Notes: a model not told the origin generated them from the sequence alone. Positions 19,039-29,121 are shown, numbered from the stretch's first letter. The stretch is 64,000 nt of DNA from CAWKAO01 sp963847665 (GCA_963847665.1 CAWKAO010000002.1:918074-982073), one strand, 5' to 3'. Numbers and translations are program-made.

Positions 19039-20214
19039 TTAACTATTTGCAAGATAGTCAGCAAGTTTAGCATCAAATTCTTCAAACAGAGATTTGTTCT
19101 GTGTATAATTGTTCTCATAGAATGACAGGTTCCACTGGAAGTTACCAGCTTCACGGCCTGCCAGATAATCTGCTGTGATCCACGGTATTGCCTTGTCAAG
19201 GTTATCCTTTGTAAGAACATCCCATGGCATGATCTGGAGATACTGCAGGAAGTCTTCACCAGATAGATACCTTACTATCTGCTGAACACAGAGATCAGCA
19301 TTCAGTGATGGAGGATTAGGTGATGTTGCAGCCATTTTGCCTTCTGCAAACCATGCCCATCCTTCTTCTTTTCCGTTACATGATATCATTGTCTTATCTG
19401 TTACATTCTGCTCTTCAAATACGGTCAGAACACCAACAGCTGTCTCTTCATTACATGCAAACAGTACATTGAAATCCCTTCCTGATGCTATGAGGTCCTG
19501 TGTTATAGGTATAGCAAGAGTCCTCTGCCATTCTGAACTTTTGGTAAGGAATGCAGGTTCTCAGTCCGGCTTCTTTAAATGCCAGGTTAAAACCAACTAT
19601 TTCACCTTCAGCAGGACCCTGGCCCAGAAAACCAGGTATGTTTACAGCAACTGGATTCTCAACATTGTCTACGACCCATTGACCAACCAGATATCCCATG
19701 ATTACAAAGTTATCGGTAACGTGGCCCTGTCAGGTCAGTACCTGGAGTAAGTTCCGGTTTACCGGCTATAAAGAATATTGGTACTCCAGCATCATTTGCT
19801 GCTTCGATTGTCGCAGCACTACCAGCGGCACCTGCAGTAATAACTGCAATTGCCTCAACACCTTTTGCAATAAGATCCTGGACATTTGCAAGTTCTTTCT
19901 CTGGCTTATAGTCGGAGTTAAGTTCGGTGACTTCCATTCCATATGACTCAGCGATAGCCTTAAATGTATTACCAAACTGTGCGTAATAGTCATCGGGACC
20001 TGCATTTACAAATCCGATTTTACATTGTAGAAAGATCTACTTCTGCCATGGTCTCTTCTGCCTGGTCTCTTCTGCCATGGTCTCTTCTGCCATGGTTGTC
20101 TCAGCTGCCTGGTGGTCTCGCTGCGTGTTTCAGCTGCAGAGTTGCTTTACAACCAAAGCCTATGAACGATCACAGCTAGCGATCACACATTATTATTAGC
20201 AGTTTCTTTAACAT
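19039..20214 (-). pseudogene. Sugar ABC transporter substrate-binding lipoprotein (RbsB-like), frameshifted
   Basis: Type 1 periplasmic-binding protein of a ribose/AI-2-class importer. ATG 20214 follows AGGAGGA and opens a signal sequence (MLKKLLIIM). The lipobox (FGC) appears in another frame, followed by an Ala/Glu/Thr linker with repeated MAEET. The binding domain is then spread over several frames: KIGFVNAGPDDYYAQFG, IAKGVEAIAVITAGAAG, GHVTDNFVIMGYLVGQW, VLFACNEETAVGVL and the C-terminus to 19039. Breaks are near 20100-20200 (several), 20065, 20024, 19727 and 19562. It is the first gene of the transport operon order seen here in reverse: regulator, ATPase, permease, binding protein. Confidence 0.75.
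20043..20096 (-). repeat. Tandem 15-nt repeat encoding the MAEET linker
   Basis: Four consecutive copies of a 15-nt unit (plus-strand form CTGCCATGGTCTCTT) start at 20043, 20058, 20072 and 20087. The second is only 14 nt, lacking one A, which itself breaks the reading frame; the last is partial. In frame the unit codes for Met-Ala-Glu-Glu-Thr. Confidence 0.8.
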
Positions 20215-20289
20215 TATTTTTCCTCCTTTTTTAATATTTCTCTTTCATTTTAGCAGGAAACTCTTGACACCATTAACATGGTGTCTTTT

Positions 20290-21344
20290 TTATTTTTGCT
20301 GTCTTATTTCACTGCTTACTTCATCTAACCTCGTACCGATTGATTCAGATCTCAGACTGCTAAAGTAAGTCAGGGATACAGCAAACACTATCAGGGCACC
20401 TCTCATGACATACTGCCAGTGCGGGTTTACACCCAGGATATTCAGTGCATTGGATATAATACCAAGCAGCAGTACGCCAATAAAGGTACCCCAGGCATTA
20501 CCTCTACCACCAACAAGTGCTGCTACCACCTACGACAACAGCAGCGATTACTTCGATCTCCTTACCTTCACCCATCAGAGGGTTACCGGTACCCAGCCTT
20601 GAAAGCTGTGCCATTGTTGCAATTGCTACAAAAACACCGTTTATTCCATATAGCAGCAATCTGAAATTCTTTACATTTATACCGGCAAGATATGCTGCAT
20701 TCTCATTACCTCCTACAGCATAGACCCTTCTGCCGAATTTTGTATATCTTAGTAAAAACCAGACAAGTACAGTAAGCATTACAAATATTATGACCGGCAT
20801 CGCTATCCTGAAATTATCTGTTATATCAAGATAGGTCCTTCCCAGAAAAGTAAATTTCCCTTCAATAGTTATCTCCCTTCCATTTGTTATCAGGTAAGTA
20901 AAACCCTTATATATACTTAAAAAACCAAGAGATACTATAAATGATTCAAGCCTTGTCCGTGAGATTATAAGACCCATAATAAGCTGGAACATCACTGTTA
21001 CTACAAGTGCTATTGCTGCTGCACCCCATTCATTCCATCCCGCTGTTTTGATCAGAAAAGCCATTCCTGTCCCGATAAAACACATCATCTGACCTATAGA
21101 AAGGTCGATTCCTCCCGATATCATGATCAATGTCATGTGAAGCGCAAGTATCCCGGTAACTGATACCTGCAGAAGTACATTTGCAGATATTCATCGGTTT
21201 TATAAATGCCACCTTGGTGATATCCATGCTCCTTACAGTAAAAAATTCTACAAGGATACCAGCAGCAATAATAACAAGCAGTACAAGGAAAATAGACAGA
21301 TTTTCATTTTTTGAGATTTTTCTTAATGGAATTTTAGATCTCAT
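20290..21344 (-). pseudogene. Sugar ABC transporter permease (RbsC-like), two frameshifts
   Basis: Inner-membrane permease of the ribose/xylose class. Reassembled length is about 350 residues, normal for RbsC. The N-terminus (MRSKIPLRKISKNEN then a hydrophobic helix) runs to about 21180, where the frame shifts. The centre holds the signature MISGGIDLSIGQMM, then a run of helices and YAVGGNENAAYLAGINV. A second shift near 20525 precedes ALVGGRGNAWGTFIGVLLLG, the conserved coupling segment that contacts the ATPase. Its start overlaps the stop of the ATPase gene by four bases. Confidence 0.78.
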
Positions 21345-22832
21345 TTTATACTACCTCCAATCGAATGTTTAAGAATATTTTCTTCATTTATCTCATCTTT
21401 TACTATTTCTGTTACCATGCTGCCCTCCCGCATTACCATCACCTTATCACTCAGGGCAATGAGCTCAGGCATATCTGAGGATATCATTATTATTGCCTTT
21501 TTATTCTGCAGAAGCTCTACCATGACTTTATAGATCTCTTCTTTTGATCCTACATCTATCCCCCTTGTGGGTTCATCAAAAATAAATATATCTGCATCGG
21601 TTGCAAACCATTTTCCAAGAACGACTTTCTGCTGGTTACCGCCTGAAAGAAACATGACTTTCTGAAATACGCTTGGAGTGATTATTCTTAATGTATCAAT
21701 ATATTTTTTAGTTATCCTTACATCTTCTGCAGGAATAGCAAATGGTGCTTTGTCCTTGTATAGCTTGCTATAGGAATATTTTTATCAAGAGTATGCTCAA
21801 GAACAGTCCTGTTTCCTGACGGTTTTCTGTTATATAACACATTTTGTTAAAAATAGCAGAAAGCGGGGTCTTTATGTTTATCTTCTTTTTATTTATGTAT
21901 ATCTCACCCGATGTAGGCTTTGCTAACACCAAATAATATATTCTGCAAGTTCTGTCCTTCCTGAACCTACCATACCTGCAATCCCCACAAGTTCGCCACT
22001 TCTGACAGTAAAAGATGCATTTTTAACACCTGGTCCTTTAAGATTCTTTGCTTCAAAAACTACATCTCCGATAGGTACCTTGGGCCTCTTGTAGAAAAGG
22101 GATACATCCCTGCCGACCATATCATTTATAAGCTTTTGTTCAGAAATATCTTCGGCTCATACGTATTTATTTTCAGGCCATCCCGGATTACTGTCACCCT
22201 GTCAGCTATTTTAAATACTTCTTCAAGATGATGGGATATATAGATAATACTTATACCCCTTCTGCAAGCTTTTTTATGATATTGAGAAGATGGTCTATTT
22301 CTGTCTGGCGAAAAAGATGATGTCGGCTCATCAAGTATTATCATTCTTGATTCCTGTACAAGGCCTCTTGCGATTTCTACAGTTTTCTGTCCACCGCTGC
22401 CAAGCTGTCCCACAATATCAGAAGGTGATATATTCGAATGAAGGTATTTTAGATATCTTCCTGGTCTTCATAATCATATCGCTTCTATTTAAGACAATAC
22501 CATTTTCGATTTCATTTCCGGTAAAAAGATTTTCCATTACGTTTAAAAGAGGGAAAAGTGTATGTTCCTGGTATATAGTCTGGATCCCCAGCTGCATTGC
22601 AGCTCTCGGATTAGCGATAGCGTATCAGTTTCCCATCCAGGTATATTTCTCCCTGTTCAGGAGTATGTGCTCCGGAGAACATCTTTATCAAGGTCGATTT
22701 CCCGGCACCGTTTTCACCTACAACACAGTGTATCTCCCCTTCTCGGAGGTCAAATTCAAAACATTCAAAAACTTCTACACCCGGAAAGGCTTTACAAATA
22801 TTCTTCATTTCAAGAATTAAGTTTTCGGGCAT
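21341..22832 (-). pseudogene. Sugar ABC transporter ATP-binding protein (RbsA-like, two ABC domains), multiply frameshifted
   Basis: A duplicated ATPase of about 500 residues. First domain: GENGAGKSTLIKM (Walker A), LGSGGQKTVEIARG (signature), MIILDEPTSS (Walker B), IYISHHLEE (switch His). Second domain: GMVGSGRTELAEYI (degenerate Walker A as usual in RbsA), LSGGNQQKVVLGKW, IFIFDEPTRGIDVG. Breaks occur near 22615, 22450, 22300 (two, compensating), 22150, 21930 and within 21660-21900. All functional motifs are still readable. It would power uptake through the permease encoded immediately downstream. Confidence 0.78.
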
Positions 22833-23004
22833 TTATAATTACCTCCTAACAAATAATCTTTTTTCGTCATAAAATCCTTTATAAATCTTATAAAGCCAGG
22901 CTTATTTAAACAATATAGATATCAAATCCATATAATTTTACCATAAAATCAAAAAGCATTAAAAATAATCCTCTTCAAATAAAAATCCCAAAAAATTTAC
23001 CATT

Positions 23005-24015
23005 TCAAAACTTAAGTGCTGATTCCCTTATGACTATGCTTGGTTCAAGCATTATTCTCTTTTTAATACTTTCATCCTTTTCATCACTTTAAAAAGTGTA
23101 TTGGCGCCCTGTATACACATCAGTCCTTATCGGCTGGTTGATAGTTGTAAGGCTGGGAGATACAACACTGGAAAAAGGTACATTATCATACCCGATAACA
23201 GCTATTTCCTGAGGTATTTTTACCCTCATCTCGTTTAATCTTTTAATGACACCAAAAGCTATCTGGTCATGTGGCAGCAAAAATACCTTTTGGTCTTGAT
23301 TTAGACAATATTTCCTTTGTAGCCATATAACCAAGGCTGATCTTTTCATATCCATGATCCTTCTTTGCAATAAAGACCATATCCTCATTTACTGGCAGAC
23401 CGAATTCCTTCATAGCCTGAAGAAACCCTTCATACCTGTCTCTGAGAGCTTTACTGATATAGAGGTTCACTGCAATAAGCTATATCCTTTATTCCCATTG
23501 AGACAAAGTGCTGGACTACAAGAAAACTTCCTTTTATATTATTGACAAGAACGCTTGGCGCTGCACCTTCCTCTTCGTAAGTCTCGTCATCTATATCAAC
23601 AAAAGGTATATTATGATTATATAATTTTTTATAACAGTCCCTGTTTGTAAGACCGTAGCATATTATGACTCCAGCAACCTTTTGCTGGATCAGATGAGAC
23701 TATATACCAGTCCTCTATGACAGGATCATGCATGGTATTACAGATAAATGTAAAATAACCCCGTTCCCTGGATATTTTTTCAGCATATTTTATCATCTCA
23801 TTATAGTAACTGTTCATGACATCGGGGACTATTATACCTATTGTATTGGTTTTTCTTTTTTTCAGGTTTCTTGCGACCATATTTGGTATATATCCTAGTT
23901 TTTCAGCAGCATCCAGTACCTTTTTCCTGACTGCTTCTGAAATATCCTCAGAATCATTAAGTACATATGAGACAGTAGCCTGCGTGACACCGGCAATATC
24001 TGCTATGTCCCTCAT
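23005..24015 (-). pseudogene. LacI-family transcriptional regulator, frameshifted
   Basis: The N-terminal helix-turn-helix and hinge are intact: MRDIADIAGVTQATVSYVLN, then KLGYIPNMVARNLKKRKT and IGIIVPDVMNSYYNEM. The sugar-binding domain continues in shifted frames: GYMATKEILSKS, FLLPHDQIAFGVIKRLNEM, IAVIGYDNVPFSSVVSPSL, and a C-terminus ending LEPSIVIRESALKF at 23005. Breaks are near 23670, 23470-23300 and 23090. Coding similarity seems to extend about 12 codons upstream of ATG 24015 (ISRKINKAPT) with no standard start codon, so the true start is uncertain. It probably represses the adjacent transport and catabolic genes until a sugar binds. Confidence 0.75.
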
Positions 24016-24112
24016 AGTAGGTGCTTTGTTGATTTTTCTTGAAATAGTAATAGTTAATATACCTTTGACTTAAGTGATTTTTTTAAAATATACAAATATA
24101 TACTACTGATAA

Positions 24113-24129
24113 TAATTTATACGTTTAAA
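24113..24129. promoter_or_regulatory. Putative LacI-type operator upstream of the regulator gene
   Basis: TAATTTATACGTTTAA followed by ACTAT lies about 100 bp upstream of the LacI coding start. It contains an imperfect palindrome centred on CG (TTTATA-CG-TTTAAA, six of seven pairs), the geometry favoured by LacI-family regulators. The same 16 bases recur at 25225-25240. Autoregulation is implied. Confidence 0.55.
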
Positions 24130-24198
24130 CTATATTTCCGCAAATTATTGCATATATTTTTATTGATTTCAATACTTTTATAACTTTTATTATAATTC

Positions 24199-24245
24199 CG
24201 GCCAGGGGTGGTTGAAATGAATTTACCCTCACCCACTCCCCGGCC
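24199..24245 (-). terminator. GC-rich hairpin downstream of the epimerase gene
   Basis: GGCCAGGGGTGG (from 24200) pairs with CCACTCCCCGGCC (from 24233) with a one-base bulge, just past the stop of the epimerase gene at 24261. It stands out as GC-rich in an AT-rich gap. The following T tract is weak, so termination is likely but not certain. Confidence 0.5.
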
Positions 24246-24260
24246 TAAAATTTATGATCT

Positions 24261-25100
24261 TTAGATGAGGCCTCTTAAGAAATCAACACTGAAAGCGATC
24301 TTATCATCCGAACCTGAGCATTCAATGGAAATATCTCCATCCCAGTTAGTCTCTTTAAGATAAGCAATACATTTTTTGATGTTATCTGCATTGACACCTT
24401 CTCCAATACCGACTTCGCTTACTGCTATACCTGTGGATTCACCACGTAATGCAGCAGCCAGGTCTGCACTTACATCCTTTATATGAGCGTGTGTTACATA
24501 TTTTCTCATTGCTTTTAAAAATTCAAGAGGATCATTACCCTGGATAAAAGTATTTCCCGTATCCATATTGAACCTGAGATATTCTGATTCAAAATGAGAA
24601 AACAACTTCTGCATAAAATCAATGTCACCTGTATAAGGACCATGCGGTTCCACATTTATTATTATCTTGTAATCTTCTGCCCACTTTAAGCACTCTTCAT
24701 AGTTTCTGATAGTCTGTTTTAAGACTTCATCTCTCGGCATATCATAGACTTTACCGCTATCTGTGGTATCAACTTTTGGACAACCCAGATCACTTGCAAA
24801 TCTTATGGACTGCTGTACATACTGTACTCCAAATACCGCTCCGTCAAATCCCATCATAGGGTATGACCCGTCGATCTGTGATATCTTGAGATTGTTTGCT
24901 TCGCATATTTTCCTGACAGCAATGGGGTTCTCCTTAAGAGAAATACCTGGCTCGTAACCCATGGCCTGGATAAAATACTGTCCGTCTATAACCCCAAATT
25001 CTATATGCTCCAATTTGTACTTAACTGCAGAATCTACCGCTGCCATGAAACTACCGCTTAAACTTCTCCAGTTATCTGTGTGCATACCGAGTCTGATCAT
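24261..25100 (-). CDS. Sugar phosphate isomerase/epimerase (TIM barrel)
   Basis: A 279-residue TIM-barrel epimerase. YKLEHIEFGVIDGQYF forms the first strand; KIIINVEPHGPYTGD carries the metal Glu, YLRFNMDTGNTFIQGNDP the Asp, VTHAHIKDVSADL the His-x-x-Asp, and GDISIECSGSD the final Glu. The start ATG follows AAGGAGG. It has its own promoter-like sequence and a putative LacI operator upstream, and a GC-rich hairpin downstream, so it is probably a single-gene unit controlled by the adjacent regulator. Its product would act on the sugar imported by the neighbouring ABC system. Confidence 0.83.
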   Translation of the reverse strand: MIRLGMHTDNWRSLSGSFMAAVDSAVKYKLEHIEFGVIDGQYFIQAMGYEPGISLKENPIAVRKICEANNLKISQIDGSYPMMGFDGAVFGVQYVQQSIRFASDLGCPKVDTTDSGKVYDMPRDEVLKQTIRNYEECLKWAEDYKIIINVEPHGPYTGDIDFMQKLFSHFESEYLRFNMDTGNTFIQGNDPLEFLKAMRKYVTHAHIKDVSADLAAALRGESTGIAVSEVGIGEGVNADNIKKCIAYLKETNWDGDISIECSGSDDKIAFSVDFLRGLI

Positions 25101-25180
25101 GTTTTTCCTCCTTGTCTTTGATTTTAGCTCCCCACGAATGCAGGAATCTGATTTTTCTCATGTATTAAAAATATGAAAGA

Positions 25181-25208
25181 TTTATAAATATCTATACTTT
25201 AATGTCAA
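25181..25208 (-). promoter_or_regulatory. Sigma70-type promoter of the epimerase gene
   Basis: On the minus strand, TTGACA (25208-25203) and TATAAA (25186-25181) are separated by 16 bases, about 80 bp upstream of the epimerase start at 25100. The match to -35 is perfect. Confidence 0.6.
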
Positions 25209-25224
25209 AAGTAATATTTCAGAT

Positions 25225-25240
25225 TAATTTATACGTTTAA
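25225..25240. promoter_or_regulatory. Putative LacI-type operator upstream of the epimerase promoter
   Basis: TAATTTATACGTTTAA is identical over 16 bases to the site at 24113-24128, and 20 of 21 bases match when the following CTAT is included. It lies about 15 bp upstream of the -35 box of the epimerase gene, a position compatible with control by the adjacent LacI protein. Confidence 0.55.
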
Positions 25241-25295
25241 CCTATGGTAATATAACATATTTGGTTTTACTAATCAATATATTAAATCGATGCTA

Positions 25296-26333
25296 TCAGG
25301 ACACTCTGAAGACTACCCTATTAAAAAATTCCTTTTTTGACCTTAACCTATCAAACACTTCCCTGCCCTCGCTTATATGCGGTGTGTGGCTTATAAGTGG
25401 TTCAACGATCAATTCATTACCCATATATTTCAGCACAGTACTCCAATCATCGTTTCCCCTTGGTGTTACCTTAGAGTTCCATGTCCCATATATTTTAAGT
25501 TCTTTTCTCAGAATTTTTGAAAAATCATTTTCTTCTATTTTAAAAGTACCGCTAATATTGCCCATAAATAGTACTTCACCAAAATTTTTTACCGATTTAA
25601 TGGATTGTAAAAATGTCAATGGCAGCCCGCATGCTTCAACGGCAAAATCTACTCCTGAACCTTCTGTTTGCTCCATTATATATTTTACAGGATCGACATC
25701 TTTTCCGTTGACCGGGATAAATCCAATTTCTTTAGCTATTTTTAATTTTTTATTATCTATATCTACAACGATGACCTCTTTAGCTCCCCTTATCCTCATC
25801 CATTGTGATGCTATGTTACCTATAAATCCTGCACCAAAAACTACACCCCGGCTTCCCGGGTTAATATTTAATTTCTTAATACCATGGAGAGCCACTGCCG
25901 ATGGCTCCGTAAGTGCAGCATGGATCATGTCCACTCCTTGCGGCATTAAAAACAGGTTCTCCTGAGGAACATATACAAACTCGCCAAATCCTCCATCACT
26001 TCTTGAGCCTAAGTAGTCGTAATCTGCACACTGGGCATAGTCTCCTGTCTGGCAGTTTACACATTCTTTACACGGGATCAGGGGAAAGACTGCGACCCTG
26101 TCCCCCTTAAAGAATTTACCTCCTTTAAAACCTGCCTCTATCACGCCTGAAAATTCATGGCCCATAATGAGAGGATAGTGGTATGCCCCGCTCTCAAATG
26201 CCCGATGGAGATCTGATCCGCAGATACCTGAAGCTATAACTTTTACAAGATAAGAATTTTCATATTTCTTTTCTGGCAGGTTGACATCTTTATATTTTAA
26301 AGATCTATTTTCTTCTAAGACAAGTGCTTTCAT
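25296..26333 (-). CDS. Zinc-dependent alcohol/polyol dehydrogenase (MDR family)
   Basis: A 345-residue medium-chain dehydrogenase. Catalytic zinc: Cys38 (GICGSD), His59-Glu60 (MGHEFSG). Structural zinc: Cys88, 91, 94 and 102. The Rossmann loop is GVVFGAGFIGNIASQW with an acidic end to the second strand (VIVVDID), which predicts NAD preference. It resembles galactitol-1-phosphate and sorbitol dehydrogenases. Upstream, 21 bp away, is a pentulose-phosphate epimerase, and beyond that a second MDR gene, forming a three-gene set. A phosphorylated polyol is a reasonable but unproven substrate. Confidence 0.87.
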   Translation of the reverse strand: MKALVLEENRSLKYKDVNLPEKKYENSYLVKVIASGICGSDLHRAFESGAYHYPLIMGHEFSGVIEAGFKGGKFFKGDRVAVFPLIPCKECVNCQTGDYAQCADYDYLGSRSDGGFGEFVYVPQENLFLMPQGVDMIHAALTEPSAVALHGIKKLNINPGSRGVVFGAGFIGNIASQWMRIRGAKEVIVVDIDNKKLKIAKEIGFIPVNGKDVDPVKYIMEQTEGSGVDFAVEACGLPLTFLQSIKSVKNFGEVLFMGNISGTFKIEENDFSKILRKELKIYGTWNSKVTPRGNDDWSTVLKYMGNELIVEPLISHTPHISEGREVFDRLRSKKEFFNRVVFRVS

Positions 26334-26354
26334 TTTATTGGTTTTTCCATTTAT

Positions 26355-27035
26355 TTAATCATTTGTGATCTCAGAGATCAGGGACTTAAACTTCTTTATG
26401 TTTTCATCCAGGTTTCCGTCCTTTGAAAAAACAGATGATGTACCGGCTACAAGAACGTTTGCTCCGGCATGGATCATGTCCGGAATATTTTCCCAGCTTA
26501 CATTTCCGTCTACTTCAATATCAATATCTGTTCCTTTTAGATCCAGGTAATCTTTGAATTCCCTGATCTTATTAATACATCCCGGTATGATCTTCTGGCC
26601 CGCATATCCTGGATTTACAGTCATAATACAGACCATGTCAATATCATCGATCAGGTACTTGACCTGTTCGAGAGACATCGATGGGTCGACTGCTATACCA
26701 GCTTTTGCACCGGATTCTTTTATCAGTTGTATGGATTTTTGCGGATGGTAGGATACTTCAGGATGGATGGTTATAATAGAATTTTTTAAAGCGGAAAAAA
26801 CTGGAATGTGCCTGTCGACTTCTTCTATCATGAGATGAATATCCAGAGGTATGCTGGAATACGACGAGACTGCCTTGCAAAAATCAATGCCGAGGGTAAA
26901 ATTAGGAACATAATGGCCATCCATAATGTCTATATGAAATAGGTCTATATCGTTTTTTTCAAATATACCCAGGTCTTTTTTCAGATCCAGGAGATCTGCG
27001 CACATCAGGGATGGCGATATTTTTATTTCTGACAT
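26355..27035 (-). CDS. Ribulose-phosphate 3-epimerase family protein (Rpe/AlsE-like)
   Basis: A 226-residue TIM barrel with the full family signature: ISPSLMCADLLDL at the start, FHIDIMDGHYVPNFTLG with metal His and Asp, LDIHLMIEE with the next His, VNPGYAGQKIIP and IEVDGNVSWENI with the last Asp. It epimerises a keto-pentose or keto-hexose phosphate at C3, using divalent metal. The start overlaps the upstream dehydrogenase stop by one base. Its place between two polyol dehydrogenases makes a catabolic role (for example on allulose 6-phosphate or another ketose phosphate) as likely as the housekeeping pentose phosphate role. Confidence 0.85.
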   Translation of the reverse strand: MSEIKISPSLMCADLLDLKKDLGIFEKNDIDLFHIDIMDGHYVPNFTLGIDFCKAVSSYSSIPLDIHLMIEEVDRHIPVFSALKNSIITIHPEVSYHPQKSIQLIKESGAKAGIAVDPSMSLEQVKYLIDDIDMVCIMTVNPGYAGQKIIPGCINKIREFKDYLDLKGTDIDIEVDGNVSWENIPDMIHAGANVLVAGTSSVFSKDGNLDENIKKFKSLISEITND

Positions 27036-28081
27036 TACTTCTCACCAGGGACAATAACTGCCTTAAGGCCTATCTTTGATTCCGTATAAGCAAAAGCTTC
27101 CAATATATCATCAAGTTTAAATACCTTTGAAATATATTTTTTTACATCAATATACCCGTTTGCTATCAGGTCTACTGCCATCTTGTGGTGCCTCGGCGTT
27201 GAACCATGGCTGCCAAGTACAGTACATTCCTTATAATGGATAATATTTGAATCTATACATAACTTGGGCTGGTTCTTCAAACCGCCAAACAGGTTCACCA
27301 CACCCCTGTGCCCTACAATATTTATAGCGTCCTCATGTGCTTTTACAGAACCTGATGGAGTGATGACAAAGTCCATTCCAAGACCATCAGCTTCTTCTGA
27401 TACTACTTTTTTAAGGTCCTCTTTCCCGACATCCACGTACCTTGCACCAGGAAATATTGACCTTGCAAGTTCTATTCTTTCGGGAGATATCTCTGAGGCT
27501 ATCACTTTAGAAGCGCCATAACACCTTGTAAGTTCAAGCATCATGTTGCCGATAGGACCCAGGCCGATAACACATATGCTCTTTCCCAGGCTGAACCTGC
27601 TAAGCTCAAAACCGTTGATTATACAGGCAAGTGGCTCTGCAAGTGTAGCATCTTCATAGCTTAAGCTGTCCGGGATCTTTGTGACCGGCCCATATTTTAA
27701 TGTCAGCTCATTCAATATCATCCGTTCCTGAAAACCACCTTCAAACTGGTATCCGATAGCGTAATTTATCTTGCAGTTGTTGCACATTCCATTTGTGCAC
27801 CAGTAGCATGTCCCGCATGGTATGTCTGCTCCTATTGCAACCCTGTCACCGGGTTTGAACTTGGTGACATTTTTTCCCACTTCTATGATGTCACCGGCTA
27901 TTTCATGTCCCATAATTGCAGGAAATTTTACCCTGTCATTTCCAAAATGGAATATCCTGATATCAGAGCCGCAGACTGCGCATGCTTTGATATCAAGTAT
28001 TGCTTCCTCGTCTGTGCAGACCGGTTCTTTGACATCTTTAATGACTATTTTTTCCAGTCCTTCCAAGACTGCAGCTTTCAT
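27035..28081 (-). CDS. Zinc-dependent alcohol/polyol dehydrogenase (MDR family)
   Basis: A 348-residue medium-chain dehydrogenase. Catalytic zinc: Cys37 (AVCGSD) and His59-Glu60 (MGHEIAG). Structural zinc: Cys89, 92, 95 and 103 within ADIPCGTCYWCTNGMCNNC. The nucleotide-binding loop is CVIGLGPIGNMMLEL. It is the first gene of the dehydrogenase-epimerase-dehydrogenase set and is translationally coupled to the epimerase. The substrate should be a polyol, a polyol phosphate or an aldonate-type alcohol. Confidence 0.87.
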   Translation of the reverse strand: MKAAVLEGLEKIVIKDVKEPVCTDEEAILDIKACAVCGSDIRIFHFGNDRVKFPAIMGHEIAGDIIEVGKNVTKFKPGDRVAIGADIPCGTCYWCTNGMCNNCKINYAIGYQFEGGFQERMILNELTLKYGPVTKIPDSLSYEDATLAEPLACIINGFELSRFSLGKSICVIGLGPIGNMMLELTRCYGASKVIASEISPERIELARSIFPGARYVDVGKEDLKKVVSEEADGLGMDFVITPSGSVKAHEDAINIVGHRGVVNLFGGLKNQPKLCIDSNIIHYKECTVLGSHGSTPRHHKMAVDLIANGYIDVKKYISKVFKLDDILEAFAYTESKIGLKAVIVPGEK

Positions 28082-28134
28082 AATAACTCCTGTACAATAA
28101 TGCCGGTTTTATCAGTGGTCTGATTACTGTATTC

Positions 28135-29121
28135 CTAATCCTTCAAAGCATCATCAAATGAACCGGTATATGGCATAATATTTATATCTTTTACAAATTC
28201 CAATGCTTCTGCTGCTCCCCTTAACCTGTCCATCCCGGAATCTTCCCATTCTACTGCAAGCGGACCCTCATAGTTTATTTCATTTAATTCACGGATGATC
28301 GCTGAAAAATCTACCTGGCCCCTGCCGGGGGAACGGAAATTCCAGCCCCTTCTGGTCTTACCGAAAGTAATATGGGAACCGAGTATTCCAGTCAGACCGT
28401 CAAGTGTGACAGAAGCATCCTTGACATGGACGTGGTATATCCTGTCGGGAAGTTCACGTATTACCAGGTGCGGTTCCAATCCCTGCCATAAAAGGTGGCT
28501 CGGATCGAAATTCATTCCAAGTGTTTTCCTTCGGCCGAAAGCTTCCAGAAGCCTTACAAACGTATAATAATCAAAAGCAATTTCAGTCGGATGAACTTCC
28601 AGTGCAAACTTCTTTCCATATTTATCCATTTCATCAAACAGTGGTGTCCACCTTTTGACTATGGTATTAAAACCCTCCTCGATCATCTCTTCTGAAGTCG
28701 ATGGAAATGAATACCAGTAATTCCAGATCGGAGAACCTGTAAAGCCTGTGATTATCTCTATACCCAGGTTATCTGCAGCCTGTATGATATACTTGACTTC
28801 CTGTATAGCCCAGGCCCTCATCGCTTCAGGGTCATCTGCAACAGATGCTGGTGCAAATCCATTATGTCTTTTATCAAACACATCCCCGACCAGCTGTCCA
28901 CAGAGGTGTGCGCTTATAGCGTAGGCCTTTATATCATATTTTTTTAGAGTATTCTTGACCTGATCAACGTAATTTTTATCTTCTGCCGCTTTTTTGGGAT
29001 CTATATGATTACCCCATGTTGCAAGTTCCAGTCCCTCGTAACCCATCTCGGAAGCAGTCCTGCACATTTCATCCAAAGTCAAGTCTGCCCATTGTCCGGT
29101 AAAAATAGTTATTGGTCTCAT
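28135..29121 (-). CDS. Sugar isomerase/epimerase TIM barrel (IolE/inosose-type)
   Basis: A 328-residue AP endonuclease 2-type barrel. SEMGYEGLELATWGNHIDP is the first strand. KFALEVHPTEIAFDY holds the metal Glu, LGMNFDPSHLLWQGLEP the Asp and His, YHVHVKDASV the His-x-Asp, and PLAVEWEDSGMDR the terminal Glu. A conserved Trp/Arg-rich loop (KTRRGWNFRSPGRGQVDF) is typical of inosose and keto-sugar isomerases paired with Gfo/Idh enzymes. ATG 29121 follows AAGGGG. It heads the transcript that includes the MDR-epimerase-MDR set. Confidence 0.83.
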   Translation of the reverse strand: MRPITIFTGQWADLTLDEMCRTASEMGYEGLELATWGNHIDPKKAAEDKNYVDQVKNTLKKYDIKAYAISAHLCGQLVGDVFDKRHNGFAPASVADDPEAMRAWAIQEVKYIIQAADNLGIEIITGFTGSPIWNYWYSFPSTSEEMIEEGFNTIVKRWTPLFDEMDKYGKKFALEVHPTEIAFDYYTFVRLLEAFGRRKTLGMNFDPSHLLWQGLEPHLVIRELPDRIYHVHVKDASVTLDGLTGILGSHITFGKTRRGWNFRSPGRGQVDFSAIIRELNEINYEGPLAVEWEDSGMDRLRGAAEALEFVKDINIMPYTGSFDDALKD

